A stretch of 64,000 nt of DNA from Paraburkholderia xenovorans LB400. Lineage in GTDB: Bacteria > Pseudomonadota > Gammaproteobacteria > Burkholderiales > Burkholderiaceae. Positions 56,165-64,000 of the stretch are shown one piece after another. Each line of letters starts with the position of its first letter. Position 1 is the first letter of the stretch. Made by a program: the position numbers and the translations under genes. The DNA lies in contig NC_007952.1 in assembly GCF_000013645.1 (NCBI RefSeq), forward strand, positions 186,001-250,000, read 5' to 3'. The notes below the pieces were generated by a model, which had not been told where the DNA came from, searched no databases, and was given only the letters and a program-made list of their open reading frames with translations.

Positions 56165-58033
56165 GTGATTCCTCCGTCATTCCTGCAGGACCTGCTCAAC
56201 CGCGTCGATATCGTCGACGTGGTCGGCCGGTATGTGCAGTTGAAGAAGGGCGGCGCGAACTTCATGGGGCTGTGCCCGTTCCACAACGAGAAAAGCCCTT
56301 CGTTTACGGTTAGTCCGACTAAGCAGTTCTATCACTGCTTCGGCTGCGGCGCGCATGGCACGGCCATCGGTTTCCTGATGGAACACGTCGGCTCCTCGTT
56401 TCCGGAGGCGGTCAACGAACTGGCGCAGTCGGTCGGGTTGACCGTGCCGAACGAGCCTTCGCCGGGATATGGCGGCGGCGGTTCCGGCGGCTATGCGCCG
56501 GCAGCTTCCAAGGCCGTCACCACGGCGCTTTCCGAGGTCATGCAGACCGCCTGCGACTTCTACCGCAAGCAACTGCGCAGCGCACCGGTCGCAATCCAGT
56601 ATTTGAAGAAGCGCGGCCTCACCGGCGAGATCGCGGCCCGTTTCGGCCTCGGCTATGCCCCGGACGGCTGGCAGAACCTCGAAGCGGCATTTCCGAACTA
56701 CCGCGACGATTCGCTGGTCGAATCGGGTTTGGTGATTGTCAGCGAAAAGTCCGACGCACAGGGTCAGAACCGCCGGTACGACCGCTTTCGCGAGCGGATC
56801 ATGTTCCCGATACGCAATGTGAAGGGGCAGGTGATCGGCTTTGGCGGCCGTGTGCTGGACGGCGGCGAGCCGAAGTATTTGAATTCGCCCGAAACGCCTT
56901 TATTTAACAAGGGCAGCGAGCTGTATGGGCTGTTCGAGGCACGTCTGGCGATTCGCGAGCAGCACTACGTACTCGTCGTGGAAGGCTACATGGACGTGGT
57001 CGCGCTGGCCCAATTGGGGTTCCAGAACGCAGTCGCCACGCTCGGTACGGCCTGCACGCCGATTCATGTGCAGAAGCTGATGCGTCAGACCGACACGGTC
57101 ATTTTCAGTTTCGACGGCGATTCGGCGGGCCGGCGCGCCGCTCGTCGCGCGCTGGATGCCTGTTTGCCGCATGCGGCGGATAACCGGACCATCCGGTTCC
57201 TTTTTTTGCCGGCCGAGCACGATCCGGACAGCTACGTGCGTGAATACGGCACCGAGGCGTTCGCCGAGCAGGTCGAGCGGGCCATGCCGCTGTCGCAGTT
57301 CATGCTGAACGAGGTGCTGACCGGCAAGGAGCTGGATCAGCCGGAAGGAAAGGCTCGCGCGCTGTTCGACGCCAAGCCTTTGTTGCAGGCGTTGCCGGCC
57401 AACGCGCTGCGCGCGCAGATCATGCATATGTTTGCCGACCGGCTCGACGTGCCGTTCGACGAGGTCGCCGCGCTGTGCGAGGTCGATTCGCGTATCGCGG
57501 CGGCGGCCCGCGCCGCGCCGGCCCGCAAAGACCGGCGCAGCGTGACCGGAATCGAGGAAAAAACGCTGCGCAATCTGGTGATGCATCCGCGCACGGTGGC
57601 GGTGCTGGACGAGGAGGCCGAGCAGGCGCTCCTCACGGTGACGCGGCACGGTGAACTGTTCGAAGAAGTGACGACGCACGCGCGTGCCCTGGGCGATTCG
57701 GCGGAGTTTCAGTTGTTGTCCGACCTATTGCGAAACGGCGCGAACGCCCCAACTTTCGAGGAAATCTTTCGCAAAATTCTAGACTATGATGAAAACGTCC
57801 GGGATTTGCTGCTGAAAGACCCGGAGGATGCGACCGTCATCGAGGAACGGCGCGAGCAGGAACGGATCGTTGGAGAGGAGCTGAAGGCGGCGATCCTGAA
57901 GATGCGGTACGACGCTTACTGCGATCGTCTCGAGCAGCTTTCGCGGCAATCCCGGCACACGCCGGAGGAGTTCGCGGAGCTGTCGGAGCTGAACCGGAAG
58001 CGGGCCGACATGAAGCGCCGGCTCGGGCTGTAA
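56165..58033 (+). CDS. dnaG: DNA primase
   Basis: Makes RNA primers at the replication fork. 622 residues with GTG start at 56165, supported by MIPPSFLQDLLNRVDIVDVVG. Zinc-finger CPFHNEKSPSFTVSPTKQ followed by FYHCFGCG (about 40-65), TOPRIM domain (about 265-350) with VVEGYMDVVALAQLG and FSFDGDSAGRRAARRAL, and a C-terminal DnaB-interaction domain (about 440-620). Weak ribosome binding signal. Confidence 0.97.
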   Translation: MIPPSFLQDLLNRVDIVDVVGRYVQLKKGGANFMGLCPFHNEKSPSFTVSPTKQFYHCFGCGAHGTAIGFLMEHVGSSFPEAVNELAQSVGLTVPNEPSPGYGGGGSGGYAPAASKAVTTALSEVMQTACDFYRKQLRSAPVAIQYLKKRGLTGEIAARFGLGYAPDGWQNLEAAFPNYRDDSLVESGLVIVSEKSDAQGQNRRYDRFRERIMFPIRNVKGQVIGFGGRVLDGGEPKYLNSPETPLFNKGSELYGLFEARLAIREQHYVLVVEGYMDVVALAQLGFQNAVATLGTACTPIHVQKLMRQTDTVIFSFDGDSAGRRAARRALDACLPHAADNRTIRFLFLPAEHDPDSYVREYGTEAFAEQVERAMPLSQFMLNEVLTGKELDQPEGKARALFDAKPLLQALPANALRAQIMHMFADRLDVPFDEVAALCEVDSRIAAAARAAPARKDRRSVTGIEEKTLRNLVMHPRTVAVLDEEAEQALLTVTRHGELFEEVTTHARALGDSAEFQLLSDLLRNGANAPTFEEIFRKILDYDENVRDLLLKDPEDATVIEERREQERIVGEELKAAILKMRYDAYCDRLEQLSRQSRHTPEEFAELSELNRKRADMKRRLGL

Positions 58034-58054
58034 GCGGAGCGGAGGAAGCCTGAG

Positions 58055-58063
58055 TGCTATAAT
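58055..58063 (+). promoter_or_regulatory. Extended -10 promoter before rpoD
   Basis: TGCTATAAT (extended -10) lies 63 bases upstream of the rpoD ATG, just past the dnaG stop. Suggests a promoter for rpoD independent of the upstream macro-operon genes. Confidence 0.6.
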
Positions 58064-58125
58064 AAAAGGTTTCCAGCAGTTTGTTTTTTAAAGGGTTTTC
58101 CTAGCAAAGGCGAAAAGGCGATGCG

Positions 58126-60528
58126 ATGGCAAAGACTAAGGACGCAGCTACCGGCGGGAAGAAAGCTACAGGCACGAACTCCAGGGAGTCGACCAGAAAG
58201 GTCAGCGAGGCCAGGTTAGTTTCTTCCGCCAGAAAGACGTCTGCCGCCAGCGTTGCGCCCGTTGCCGGGAAGAAGTCCTCGACCGCTTCCGCTGCGCGAG
58301 CGGAACCGGTCAGGGCGGCGAAAGCTGTAGCATTACCGGCCGCGAAGGGGTCGGGTGTCAGAAGCGCAAGGGAAGCGGCTGCCGCGCAGGACGATGCGGT
58401 AGTGCGCGAGGTTCCAGTATCCACGGTTCAACCGGCTGTTGTCCACCAGCCGCGAGTCGAGACTACAGCCGGTACGGCGAACTCCATGACGAAAAAGCTG
58501 AACGAAGTACCCGTCGATGACGACGCAACCCAAAGCGAAGAAAACCCTGCGGCTGTTCCAGCCAAGGTGGAAAAGGCCAAGGCTCGCGACCGTCGGGCAA
58601 AGGAAAAAGCGCTGCTGAAAGACGCTTTCGCGTCGTCACAGCCTGGCACGGTCGAGGAACTCGAGGAGCGCCGCTCCAAACTGCGCGCGCTAATCAAGCT
58701 CGGCAAGGAGCGCGGCTTCCTCACGTACGCAGAAATCAACGACCACCTTCCGGACAACTTCACCGAGACCGAGGCGATCGAAGGCATCATCAGCACGTTC
58801 AACGACATGGGCGTGGCTGTGTACGAGCAGGCCCCGGACGCTGAAACACTGCTGCTGAACGACAACGCGCCGGCGGCTTCTTCGGACGACGAAGTGGAAG
58901 AGGAAGCGGAAGTCGCGCTGTCCACCGTCGACTCGGAATTCGGCCGCACCACAGACCCGGTCCGCATGTACATGCGGGAAATGGGCACGGTCGAACTGCT
59001 CACGCGCGAAGGCGAAATCGAAATCGCCAAGCGGATCGAAGATGGCCTGAAGCACATGGTGATGGCCATCTCCGCGTGCCCGACCACGATCGCCGACATT
59101 CTGGCAATGGCCGAGCGCGTCGCGAATGAGGAAATTCGCATCGACGAACTGGTCGACGGCCTGATCGACGCCAACGCGGAAGACGCGGACGGCTTCTCCG
59201 CGCAAGAAGCGGAAGCGATCGAAAGCGAAGACGAAGAGGTCGAAGAGGACTCGGAAGAGGACGAGGAAGAAGACGACGGCACGGCGCAAGCCACGGCCAA
59301 CGCCGCGCAGATGGAAGCGCTCAAGCGTGCGTCGCTCGAAAAATTCGCGATGATCAGCGAATGGTTCGACAAGATGCGTCGCGCGTTCGAGAAAGAAGGC
59401 TACAAGTCCAAGTCGTATCTGAAGGCGCAGGAAACGATCCAGAACGAGCTCATGACGATCCGCTTTACCGCGCGCACCGTCGAGCGTCTGTGCGACACGC
59501 TGCGCGCGCAGGTGGACGAAGTGCGTCAGGTCGAGCGTCAGATTCTGCACACGGTAGTCGACAAGTGCGGCATGCCGCGTGCGGAATTCATTGCGCGTTT
59601 CCCGGGCAGCGAGACGGATCTCGAGTGGGCCGACAAGATCGTCGGTGAAGGTCACGCGTATAGCGCGATCCTCACGCGGAACATTCCGGCTATTCGCGAA
59701 CAGCAGCAGCGTCTGCTGGATCTGCAGGCGCGCGTCGTGCTGCCGCTGAAGGACCTGAAGGAAACCAACCGTCAGATGGCGGCGGGCGAACTGAAGGCGC
59801 GTCAGGCAAAGCGCGAGATGACCGAGGCGAACTTGCGTCTCGTGATCTCGATCGCGAAGAAGTACACGAACCGTGGTCTGCAGTTCCTCGACCTGATTCA
59901 GGAAGGCAACATCGGCCTGATGAAGGCAGTGGACAAGTTCGAATATCGTCGCGGCTACAAGTTCTCCACGTATGCAACGTGGTGGATCCGTCAGGCCATT
60001 ACGCGTTCGATCGCGGACCAGGCGCGCACGATCCGGATTCCGGTTCACATGATCGAAACGATCAACAAGATGAACCGCATCTCGCGTCAGATCTTGCAGG
60101 AAACCGGTCTCGAGCCGGATCCGGCAACGTTGGCCGAGAAGATGGAAATGCCGGAAGACAAGATCCGCAAGATCATGAAGATCGCGAAGGAACCGATCTC
60201 GATGGAAACGCCGATCGGTGACGACGACGATTCACATCTGGGCGATTTCATCGAAGATAACAACACGGTTGCGCCGGCCGACGCCGCCTTGCACGCCAGC
60301 ATGCGCGACGTCGTGAAAGACGTGCTCGACTCGCTGACGCCGCGTGAAGCGAAGGTGCTGCGCATGCGTTTCGGTATTGAGATGAGCACCGATCACACGC
60401 TCGAAGAAGTCGGCAAGCAGTTCGACGTGACGCGTGAACGGATCCGTCAGATCGAGGCAAAGGCGCTGCGCAAGCTGCGCCACCCGAGCCGTTCGGACAA
60501 GCTGAAGTCGTTCCTCGAAGGGAATTGA
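58126..60528 (+). CDS. rpoD: RNA polymerase sigma factor RpoD (sigma 70)
   Basis: Primary sigma factor. 800 residues versus 613 in E. coli, owing to a basic Ala/Ser/Lys-rich N-terminal extension (about 1-120) and an acidic non-conserved insertion (EEVEEDSEEDEEEDD near 365-385). Region 1.1 begins near 180 (LRALIKLGKERGFLTYAEIND). Region 2 has KKYTNRGLQFLDLIQEGNIG, YKFSTYATWWIRQAITR; region 3 MIETINKMNRISRQ; region 4 AKVLRMRFGIEMSTDHTLEEVG and RERIRQIEAKALRKLRHP. Met121 offers an internal start. Confidence 0.98.
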   Translation: MAKTKDAATGGKKATGTNSRESTRKVSEARLVSSARKTSAASVAPVAGKKSSTASAARAEPVRAAKAVALPAAKGSGVRSAREAAAAQDDAVVREVPVSTVQPAVVHQPRVETTAGTANSMTKKLNEVPVDDDATQSEENPAAVPAKVEKAKARDRRAKEKALLKDAFASSQPGTVEELEERRSKLRALIKLGKERGFLTYAEINDHLPDNFTETEAIEGIISTFNDMGVAVYEQAPDAETLLLNDNAPAASSDDEVEEEAEVALSTVDSEFGRTTDPVRMYMREMGTVELLTREGEIEIAKRIEDGLKHMVMAISACPTTIADILAMAERVANEEIRIDELVDGLIDANAEDADGFSAQEAEAIESEDEEVEEDSEEDEEEDDGTAQATANAAQMEALKRASLEKFAMISEWFDKMRRAFEKEGYKSKSYLKAQETIQNELMTIRFTARTVERLCDTLRAQVDEVRQVERQILHTVVDKCGMPRAEFIARFPGSETDLEWADKIVGEGHAYSAILTRNIPAIREQQQRLLDLQARVVLPLKDLKETNRQMAAGELKARQAKREMTEANLRLVISIAKKYTNRGLQFLDLIQEGNIGLMKAVDKFEYRRGYKFSTYATWWIRQAITRSIADQARTIRIPVHMIETINKMNRISRQILQETGLEPDPATLAEKMEMPEDKIRKIMKIAKEPISMETPIGDDDDSHLGDFIEDNNTVAPADAALHASMRDVVKDVLDSLTPREAKVLRMRFGIEMSTDHTLEEVGKQFDVTRERIRQIEAKALRKLRHPSRSDKLKSFLEGN

Positions 60529-60565
60529 TCGAAGCCGGCGCTCGTTCCACTGATGTAGCGGTTCG

Positions 60566-60619
60566 AAGGAGCCTCGCGGTTGTTTCGGTGTATCGAAGCG
60601 GTTGCGAAGGCTCCTTTTT
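60566..60619 (+). terminator. rpoD terminator
   Basis: AAGGAGCC...GGCTCCTT stem (8 bp, long loop of about 35 bases) followed by TTT after the arm, 38 bases past the rpoD stop. Confidence 0.6.
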
Positions 60620-60649
60620 CGTGTAGTATGTCGGCCAATCAGCGAATAG

Positions 60650-60677
60650 GCCCGGCCTTCAAGACCGGGTCTTTTTC
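60650..60677 (+). terminator. Hairpin with U-tract just before the tRNA gene
   Basis: CCCGG...CCGGG stem, inner CTT/AAG pairs, followed by TCTTTTTC, ending three bases before the tRNA 5' end. Probable second rpoD terminator. Confidence 0.6.
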
Positions 60678-60679
60678 TT

Positions 60680-60767
60680 GGGCCGGACGCCGTGCTGGTT
60701 GCAGGCAGCGGACTCATAATCCGCCTCCGAAAGGACACCGTCGGTTCGACTCCGACCCGGCCCACCA
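60680..60767 (+). tRNA. tRNA with CAU anticodon, long variable arm (probable tRNA-Ile2)
   Basis: 88 bases including an encoded CCA. Acceptor stem GGGCCGG/CCGGCCC; D-stem GCC/GGC with TGGT in the loop; anticodon stem GCGGA/TCCGC with loop CTCATAA (anticodon CAT); a 15-base variable region containing a TCC-GAAA-GGA hairpin; T-stem GTCGG/CCGAC with loop TTCGACT. C4-G69 and C5-G68 plus the CTCATAATC loop match determinants for TilS, so reading as Ile (AUA) is likelier than Met. The class II arm is atypical for either. Confidence 0.88.
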
Positions 60768-60948
60768 ATCCCCTTGCTGCTTATTCCCAGACCCTTCTTT
60801 CATATCGCGGCAATCGCCGCCGGCGAGGCTTTCGCCAATCTCTTTCCACTGTCCGGCTGACGCGGTTGAGTTCGCGCTGCGTTCCGTGAGCTTGAGCCTC
60901 CCGTCCAAACCCCGCCTGGCCAGAATTTCTCTGCGGGCCGGGTTGCCG

Positions 60949-62352
60949 CTAGGCCAATTGACGCGAGCTTTGCCCCGCTTGCAGGTTGACCAGCGTGGCG
61001 AACTTGTCGGCAATCCGTCGAAGCGCTTCCGCAGAGTCGGGAAGCCGCGCCGTCGAGACGCGAAGAAACTCGCCAGTGCGCGGGCCGACGTGGCAACGGC
61101 TGCCACTCGCAACCGATATGCCATGCGCGGCGAGCGCGACGATCGCCGTCTCTTCGTGAGGCACCGCCACCCACAGGTTCAACCCGTCGTCACCCTGGGC
61201 GCTCATGCCGCGCGCGAGCAGCAGCTCGCGCAGCGCTGAGCGTCGCGCGGCATATCGTTGGCGGGCGTGGTCGACCGCCGCGTTGGTCCGCGTGTCCGTC
61301 AAAAGCCACGCCAGCGCACCTTGAAGAATGCGGCTGTTCATCGCGGCGCCAAAACTGCGAAGCTTGCGCGTCCGGTCGATGAGCCGTGACGAGCCGGCGA
61401 GCACGCAGGTCCGCAAGTCGATGCCGTAAGTGTTGCAATAGCCGCGTACGAGGAGCGTGCGCTCGGGCAGCAATGCGCCCATGCTGGGTGCGCTGCGCAA
61501 CGACAGCGGCCCGATGAAATCATCCTCCACGATCTGCGTCTGCGGGCTTTCGTGAAGCAACCGCGCCAGCTCGTCGAGACGTGCAGCGTCGACGGCGTGT
61601 CCCAGCGGCACCTGGGCGCGGGGCTGATAGACGAACGCTGCTGGCCGCCGCTCGAGCGCGGTACGCAGCGACGAAGGCGTGGGGCCGCGCCCGTCGCACT
61701 CCACTGCAATGAGCTCGAGGCCGAGCGTCGAACAGATGTCGAGCAGCCGCGGACTCGTGGGTGATTCGATGGCGAGGAGACGCTGTTCGCCCACGGCGGC
61801 CTCGATGGCGAGCAGCGTGCCTTCCGTGCCGCTGCCGGCGGTGCTCCACGCCTCGGGCCGGAATGGCCACGTGGGCGCTACGGCGGCAATGAGGCTCGGT
61901 ATGGCGTGCTCCTTCGACGCGCGATGGGCTGAGGGTTCTCGCGATCCGGCAAGCAGCGCCTGGCCGAGATCGGGCAGGAGTGCGTAGTCGATCAGCCCTT
62001 GTGCGAGATCCCACGAATGATCGTCGGGGGAATCGGCACGGGCGGTTTCTCGTGTTCCGGTATCCGTCACTACTGTGCCGCCGCGCCGGCGCGTGTCGAT
62101 CAGGCCGAGGTCGCGCAGCCGCGACCACGCGCCGGCGACGGTTGCCGGGCTCACGCCGAGCAGCGGCGCCAGTACGCGCACGGTCGGCAGGCGCGCCCCC
62201 GCCTGCAGCCGCCCGGTGCGGATCAGGTCGCGGATGCTGTGGACCAGGTCGCCCCCGCCGTCCGTTTGAACATATCGTGCAATCCAGTCTGCCTCCGCCA
62301 GTTGGCCGGTTTCGCTCTCCACGCCGTCGGGCGCCGTTTGGTGTTTGGTCAT
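60949..62352 (-). CDS. MocR-type (GntR/aminotransferase) regulator without the PLP lysine
   Basis: 467 residues: N-terminal GntR-like winged helix-turn-helix (about 25-100, GRLQAGARLPTVRVLAPLLGVSPATVAGAW) and a fold-type I aminotransferase domain (about 115-460). VEDDFIGPLS keeps the pyridine-N Asp region. The motif usually reading SK-x-YGPDLR is GYCNTYGIDLRT: the Schiff-base lysine position is Asn307. So either it no longer binds PLP covalently or it responds to something else. Divergent from the OsmC-like gene, probably controls it. Confidence 0.85.
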   Translation of the reverse strand: MTKHQTAPDGVESETGQLAEADWIARYVQTDGGGDLVHSIRDLIRTGRLQAGARLPTVRVLAPLLGVSPATVAGAWSRLRDLGLIDTRRRGGTVVTDTGTRETARADSPDDHSWDLAQGLIDYALLPDLGQALLAGSREPSAHRASKEHAIPSLIAAVAPTWPFRPEAWSTAGSGTEGTLLAIEAAVGEQRLLAIESPTSPRLLDICSTLGLELIAVECDGRGPTPSSLRTALERRPAAFVYQPRAQVPLGHAVDAARLDELARLLHESPQTQIVEDDFIGPLSLRSAPSMGALLPERTLLVRGYCNTYGIDLRTCVLAGSSRLIDRTRKLRSFGAAMNSRILQGALAWLLTDTRTNAAVDHARQRYAARRSALRELLLARGMSAQGDDGLNLWVAVPHEETAIVALAAHGISVASGSRCHVGPRTGEFLRVSTARLPDSAEALRRIADKFATLVNLQAGQSSRQLA

Positions 62353-62514
62353 TCAATCATCCGTTGCATGTTCGCTGTCGGTTAATTCGCCGCTGTGCCG
62401 CGCCAGATAAGGGAAAAGGGTTCCGTGCAGCGATCTGTGCCGCCGTTTCGAGCCGTTTCGCATCCTCGGGCTTTCTCTCTTCGACAGCATTGTCGATCGC
62501 CGATCACGACGTTG

Positions 62515-62551
62515 AACATATTTTTATAAGATAAACATATCTGAATATGTT
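62515..62551. promoter_or_regulatory. AACATAT repeats between mocR and osmC-like genes
   Basis: AACATATT (62515), AACATATC (62534) and the inverse AATATGTT (62544): two direct copies 19 bases apart and one inverted. In an AT-rich island of the 274-base divergent region. MocR regulators often bind spaced direct repeats, so this is the best operator candidate. Confidence 0.5.
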
Positions 62552-62626
62552 ACTGGAACGAACGTCAGAGCGGGTATCTAATCACGTCACGGCAATCTTA
62601 TCGAACCATCTGGAAAGAGCACTCTC

Positions 62627-63043
62627 ATGAGCGAACAGCGCAGCGCAACCGCAAAAACCATCGGCGTGACCGGCCGCTATCTGGTCGAAAGCCGCGGAAA
62701 TTTCTTCGCCTCCGATTCGCCCTCCGCGCGCGACGGCGAGACGGCGGCAGTGGAGCCTTCGGAGCTTCTGCTCTCGGCGCTCGGCGTGTGCGCACTCGGC
62801 AGCGTCGAAAAGGCCGCGCGGGAATTCGAGTTGAACGTGCGCCATGCCGATGCCACGGTCGATTCGCTGCGCGACCCTGACGACCGTACTCGCTTTGCCC
62901 GCGTGCATATCGAGGTGACGGTATACGGCGTGACGCAGCCCCAAGCGCAGCGGCTGATCGACCATTTCACGAGCGGCTGCGTGATCTACAACACGGTGCG
63001 CCGCGCCGGCCCGATTTCCGTCGCAGTCACGGCTCATCCCTAA
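62627..63043 (+). CDS. OsmC-family protein
   Basis: 138-residue OsmC-like protein. ELLLSALGVCALGSVEKAAREF holds the first Cys and SGCVIYNTVRRAG the second, the two redox cysteines of the family; less like Ohr, more like the general OsmC branch. GAAAGAGC-type signal just before the ATG. Precedes the flavin-dependent monooxygenase by 30 bases, so they likely form an operon under the MocR regulator. Role: thiol-dependent detoxification is plausible. Confidence 0.85.
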   Translation: MSEQRSATAKTIGVTGRYLVESRGNFFASDSPSARDGETAAVEPSELLLSALGVCALGSVEKAAREFELNVRHADATVDSLRDPDDRTRFARVHIEVTVYGVTQPQAQRLIDHFTSGCVIYNTVRRAGPISVAVTAHP

Positions 63044-63073
63044 CCCGTCGCATCCGACCGTAACGAAGCAGAC

Positions 63074-64000
63074 ATGGCACGCAAACCGTTTCATCTCGCC
63101 TGGTTCATCTCCCGCGGCTTCGGTCCCAAGGCATGGCGGCTGCCTTGGGGCGGCCCGAACCCCAAGGGCTGGACGTCGCCCGATCTTTTTGTGGATCTCT
63201 CGCGCGCACTCGAACGCGCCGCATTCGACTACGTGATGATCGAAGACTCGTCGAACATTCCGTACACCTATCAGAATTCGCACGATATCTATCTACGTTA
63301 CGCGGTCGATTCGCCCAAGCTGGATCCGGCCGTGCTCGCATCGTTCCTGATTCAGGCGACACGACGGCTCGGCGTCGTTACGACGCTTTCGACGACCGAA
63401 TATCACCCGTTTCAACTCGCGCGCCTGACCAACACACTCGATCATGTGAGCCACGGCCGCGCAGGCTGGAATCTCGTGACGGGCAGCAACGACGGCGGCG
63501 CACAGAACTTCGGGCTCGACAGGCAGTATCCGCACGACCAGCGCTACGACATGGCCGACGAATACGTGGATCTGGTCACCAGACTGTGGGAGTCGTGGGA
63601 TGCCGACGCCGTAGTAATGGACCAGCAGAACGAGATTTTCGCGGATCCTTCGAAGGTGCATCCGGTGCATTTCGAGGGCCAGTACTTCCGGTCGCGCGGC
63701 CCGCTTGGCGCCCCTCGCTCGCCGCAGGGAAGGCCTGTTATCTGCCAGGCGGGCGGATCGCCGCGCGGCCGTCAATTCGCCGCGCGCTGGGCCGAAACCG
63801 TGATCGGCACCGCGCGCAGTGTCGCTTCGATGAAAGCGTTTCGCGACGACATTCGCGCCAAAGCCCGCGAGGCGGGACGCGACCCGGACAGCATCAAGGT
63901 GCTGTTCCTGATCACGCCCATTGTCGACGAGTCGCGCGAAAACGCCGAAATGCGCCGTCGCGCGCAACTCGAAGACGCGAGCCGGCATCTGGACGTGCAT
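63074..64000 (+). CDS. NtaA/SnaA/DszA-family FMN-dependent monooxygenase, 3' end outside window
   Basis: Open from the ATG at 63074 to the window end (309 codons), starting MARKPFHLAWFISRGFGPK. Bacterial luciferase-like fold of the nitrilotriacetate/alkanesulfonate/dibenzothiophene-sulfone group: HGRAGWNLVTGSNDGGAQNFG, LVTRLWESWDADAVVMD and PVICQAGGSPRGRQFAAR are family marks. Such enzymes need a flavin reductase partner, which is not in view. The substrate cannot be told; sulfur or nitrogen scavenging is typical. Confidence 0.9.
   Translation, partial: MARKPFHLAWFISRGFGPKAWRLPWGGPNPKGWTSPDLFVDLSRALERAAFDYVMIEDSSNIPYTYQNSHDIYLRYAVDSPKLDPAVLASFLIQATRRLGVVTTLSTTEYHPFQLARLTNTLDHVSHGRAGWNLVTGSNDGGAQNFGLDRQYPHDQRYDMADEYVDLVTRLWESWDADAVVMDQQNEIFADPSKVHPVHFEGQYFRSRGPLGAPRSPQGRPVICQAGGSPRGRQFAARWAETVIGTARSVASMKAFRDDIRAKAREAGRDPDSIKVLFLITPIVDESRENAEMRRRAQLEDASRHLDVH

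Noticed and set aside
58690..60048. 452-codon minus-strand frame
   Set aside because: Antisense of rpoD.

Overview
The window is high-GC chromosomal DNA from a beta-proteobacterium, most likely Burkholderia or Paraburkholderia. This rests on gene content and order: a BPSS1780-type membrane protein beside an APH-type homoserine kinase, Rieske oxygenase divergent from xseB-ispA-dxs followed by folE2, rpsU-yqeY-dnaG-rpoD followed by a tRNA, an OhrR/Ohr pair and a DUF3563 protein. The species cannot be fixed from sequence reading alone. I see no IS element, prophage, CRISPR array or rRNA.

Region 1 (1-17732, all minus strand) is an alpha-glucan and trehalose block read in the order glgE, treS-maltokinase, glgB, glgX, treZ, malQ, treY. 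Most junctions overlap by 4-8 bases (ATGA or GTGA type); only glgB-glgX and glgX-treZ have spacers, and the first holds a strong hairpin. TreS-Mak makes maltose 1-phosphate, GlgE polymerises it, GlgB branches the glucan, GlgX debranches it, and TreY/TreZ return it to trehalose. No glgA or glgC is in view.

Region 2 (18200-30900) is a patchwork: a DUF1345 membrane protein, decayed remains of what looks like a Tat-exported dehydrogenase/cytochrome c locus, a PPP-family phosphatase, a Xre-RES toxin-antitoxin pair, a basic low-complexity exported protein, a LysR/tautomerase pair, an SDR, the molybdate genes modE and modABC with a ModE-like operator, a PAP2 phosphatase, a PHB-depolymerase-family esterase, and DUF3563 behind an unusual double-palindrome promoter.

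Region 3 (31100-46900) has photolyase, Ohr/OhrR with candidate operators, BPSS1780, thrB, DUF2782, amn, a two-half chromate transporter with a gutted LysR remnant, a LOG-family protein whose start codon lies 1 base from that of divergent polA, a type II NADH dehydrogenase, a Tat-exported dienelactone hydrolase, and a 3-mercaptopyruvate sulfurtransferase-like gene whose 5' leader is four tandem 49-bp hairpin repeats.

Region 4 (47000-64000) is mostly core: Rieske oxygenase, xseB-ispA-dxs (isoprenoid precursors), folE2, tsaD, a BaiN/YhiN-type flavoprotein, rpsU-yqeY-dnaG-rpoD, and a CAU-anticodon tRNA with a long variable arm. It ends in an accessory-looking unit: a MocR-type regulator lacking the PLP lysine, divergent from an OsmC-like gene and a flavin-dependent monooxygenase cut by the window edge.
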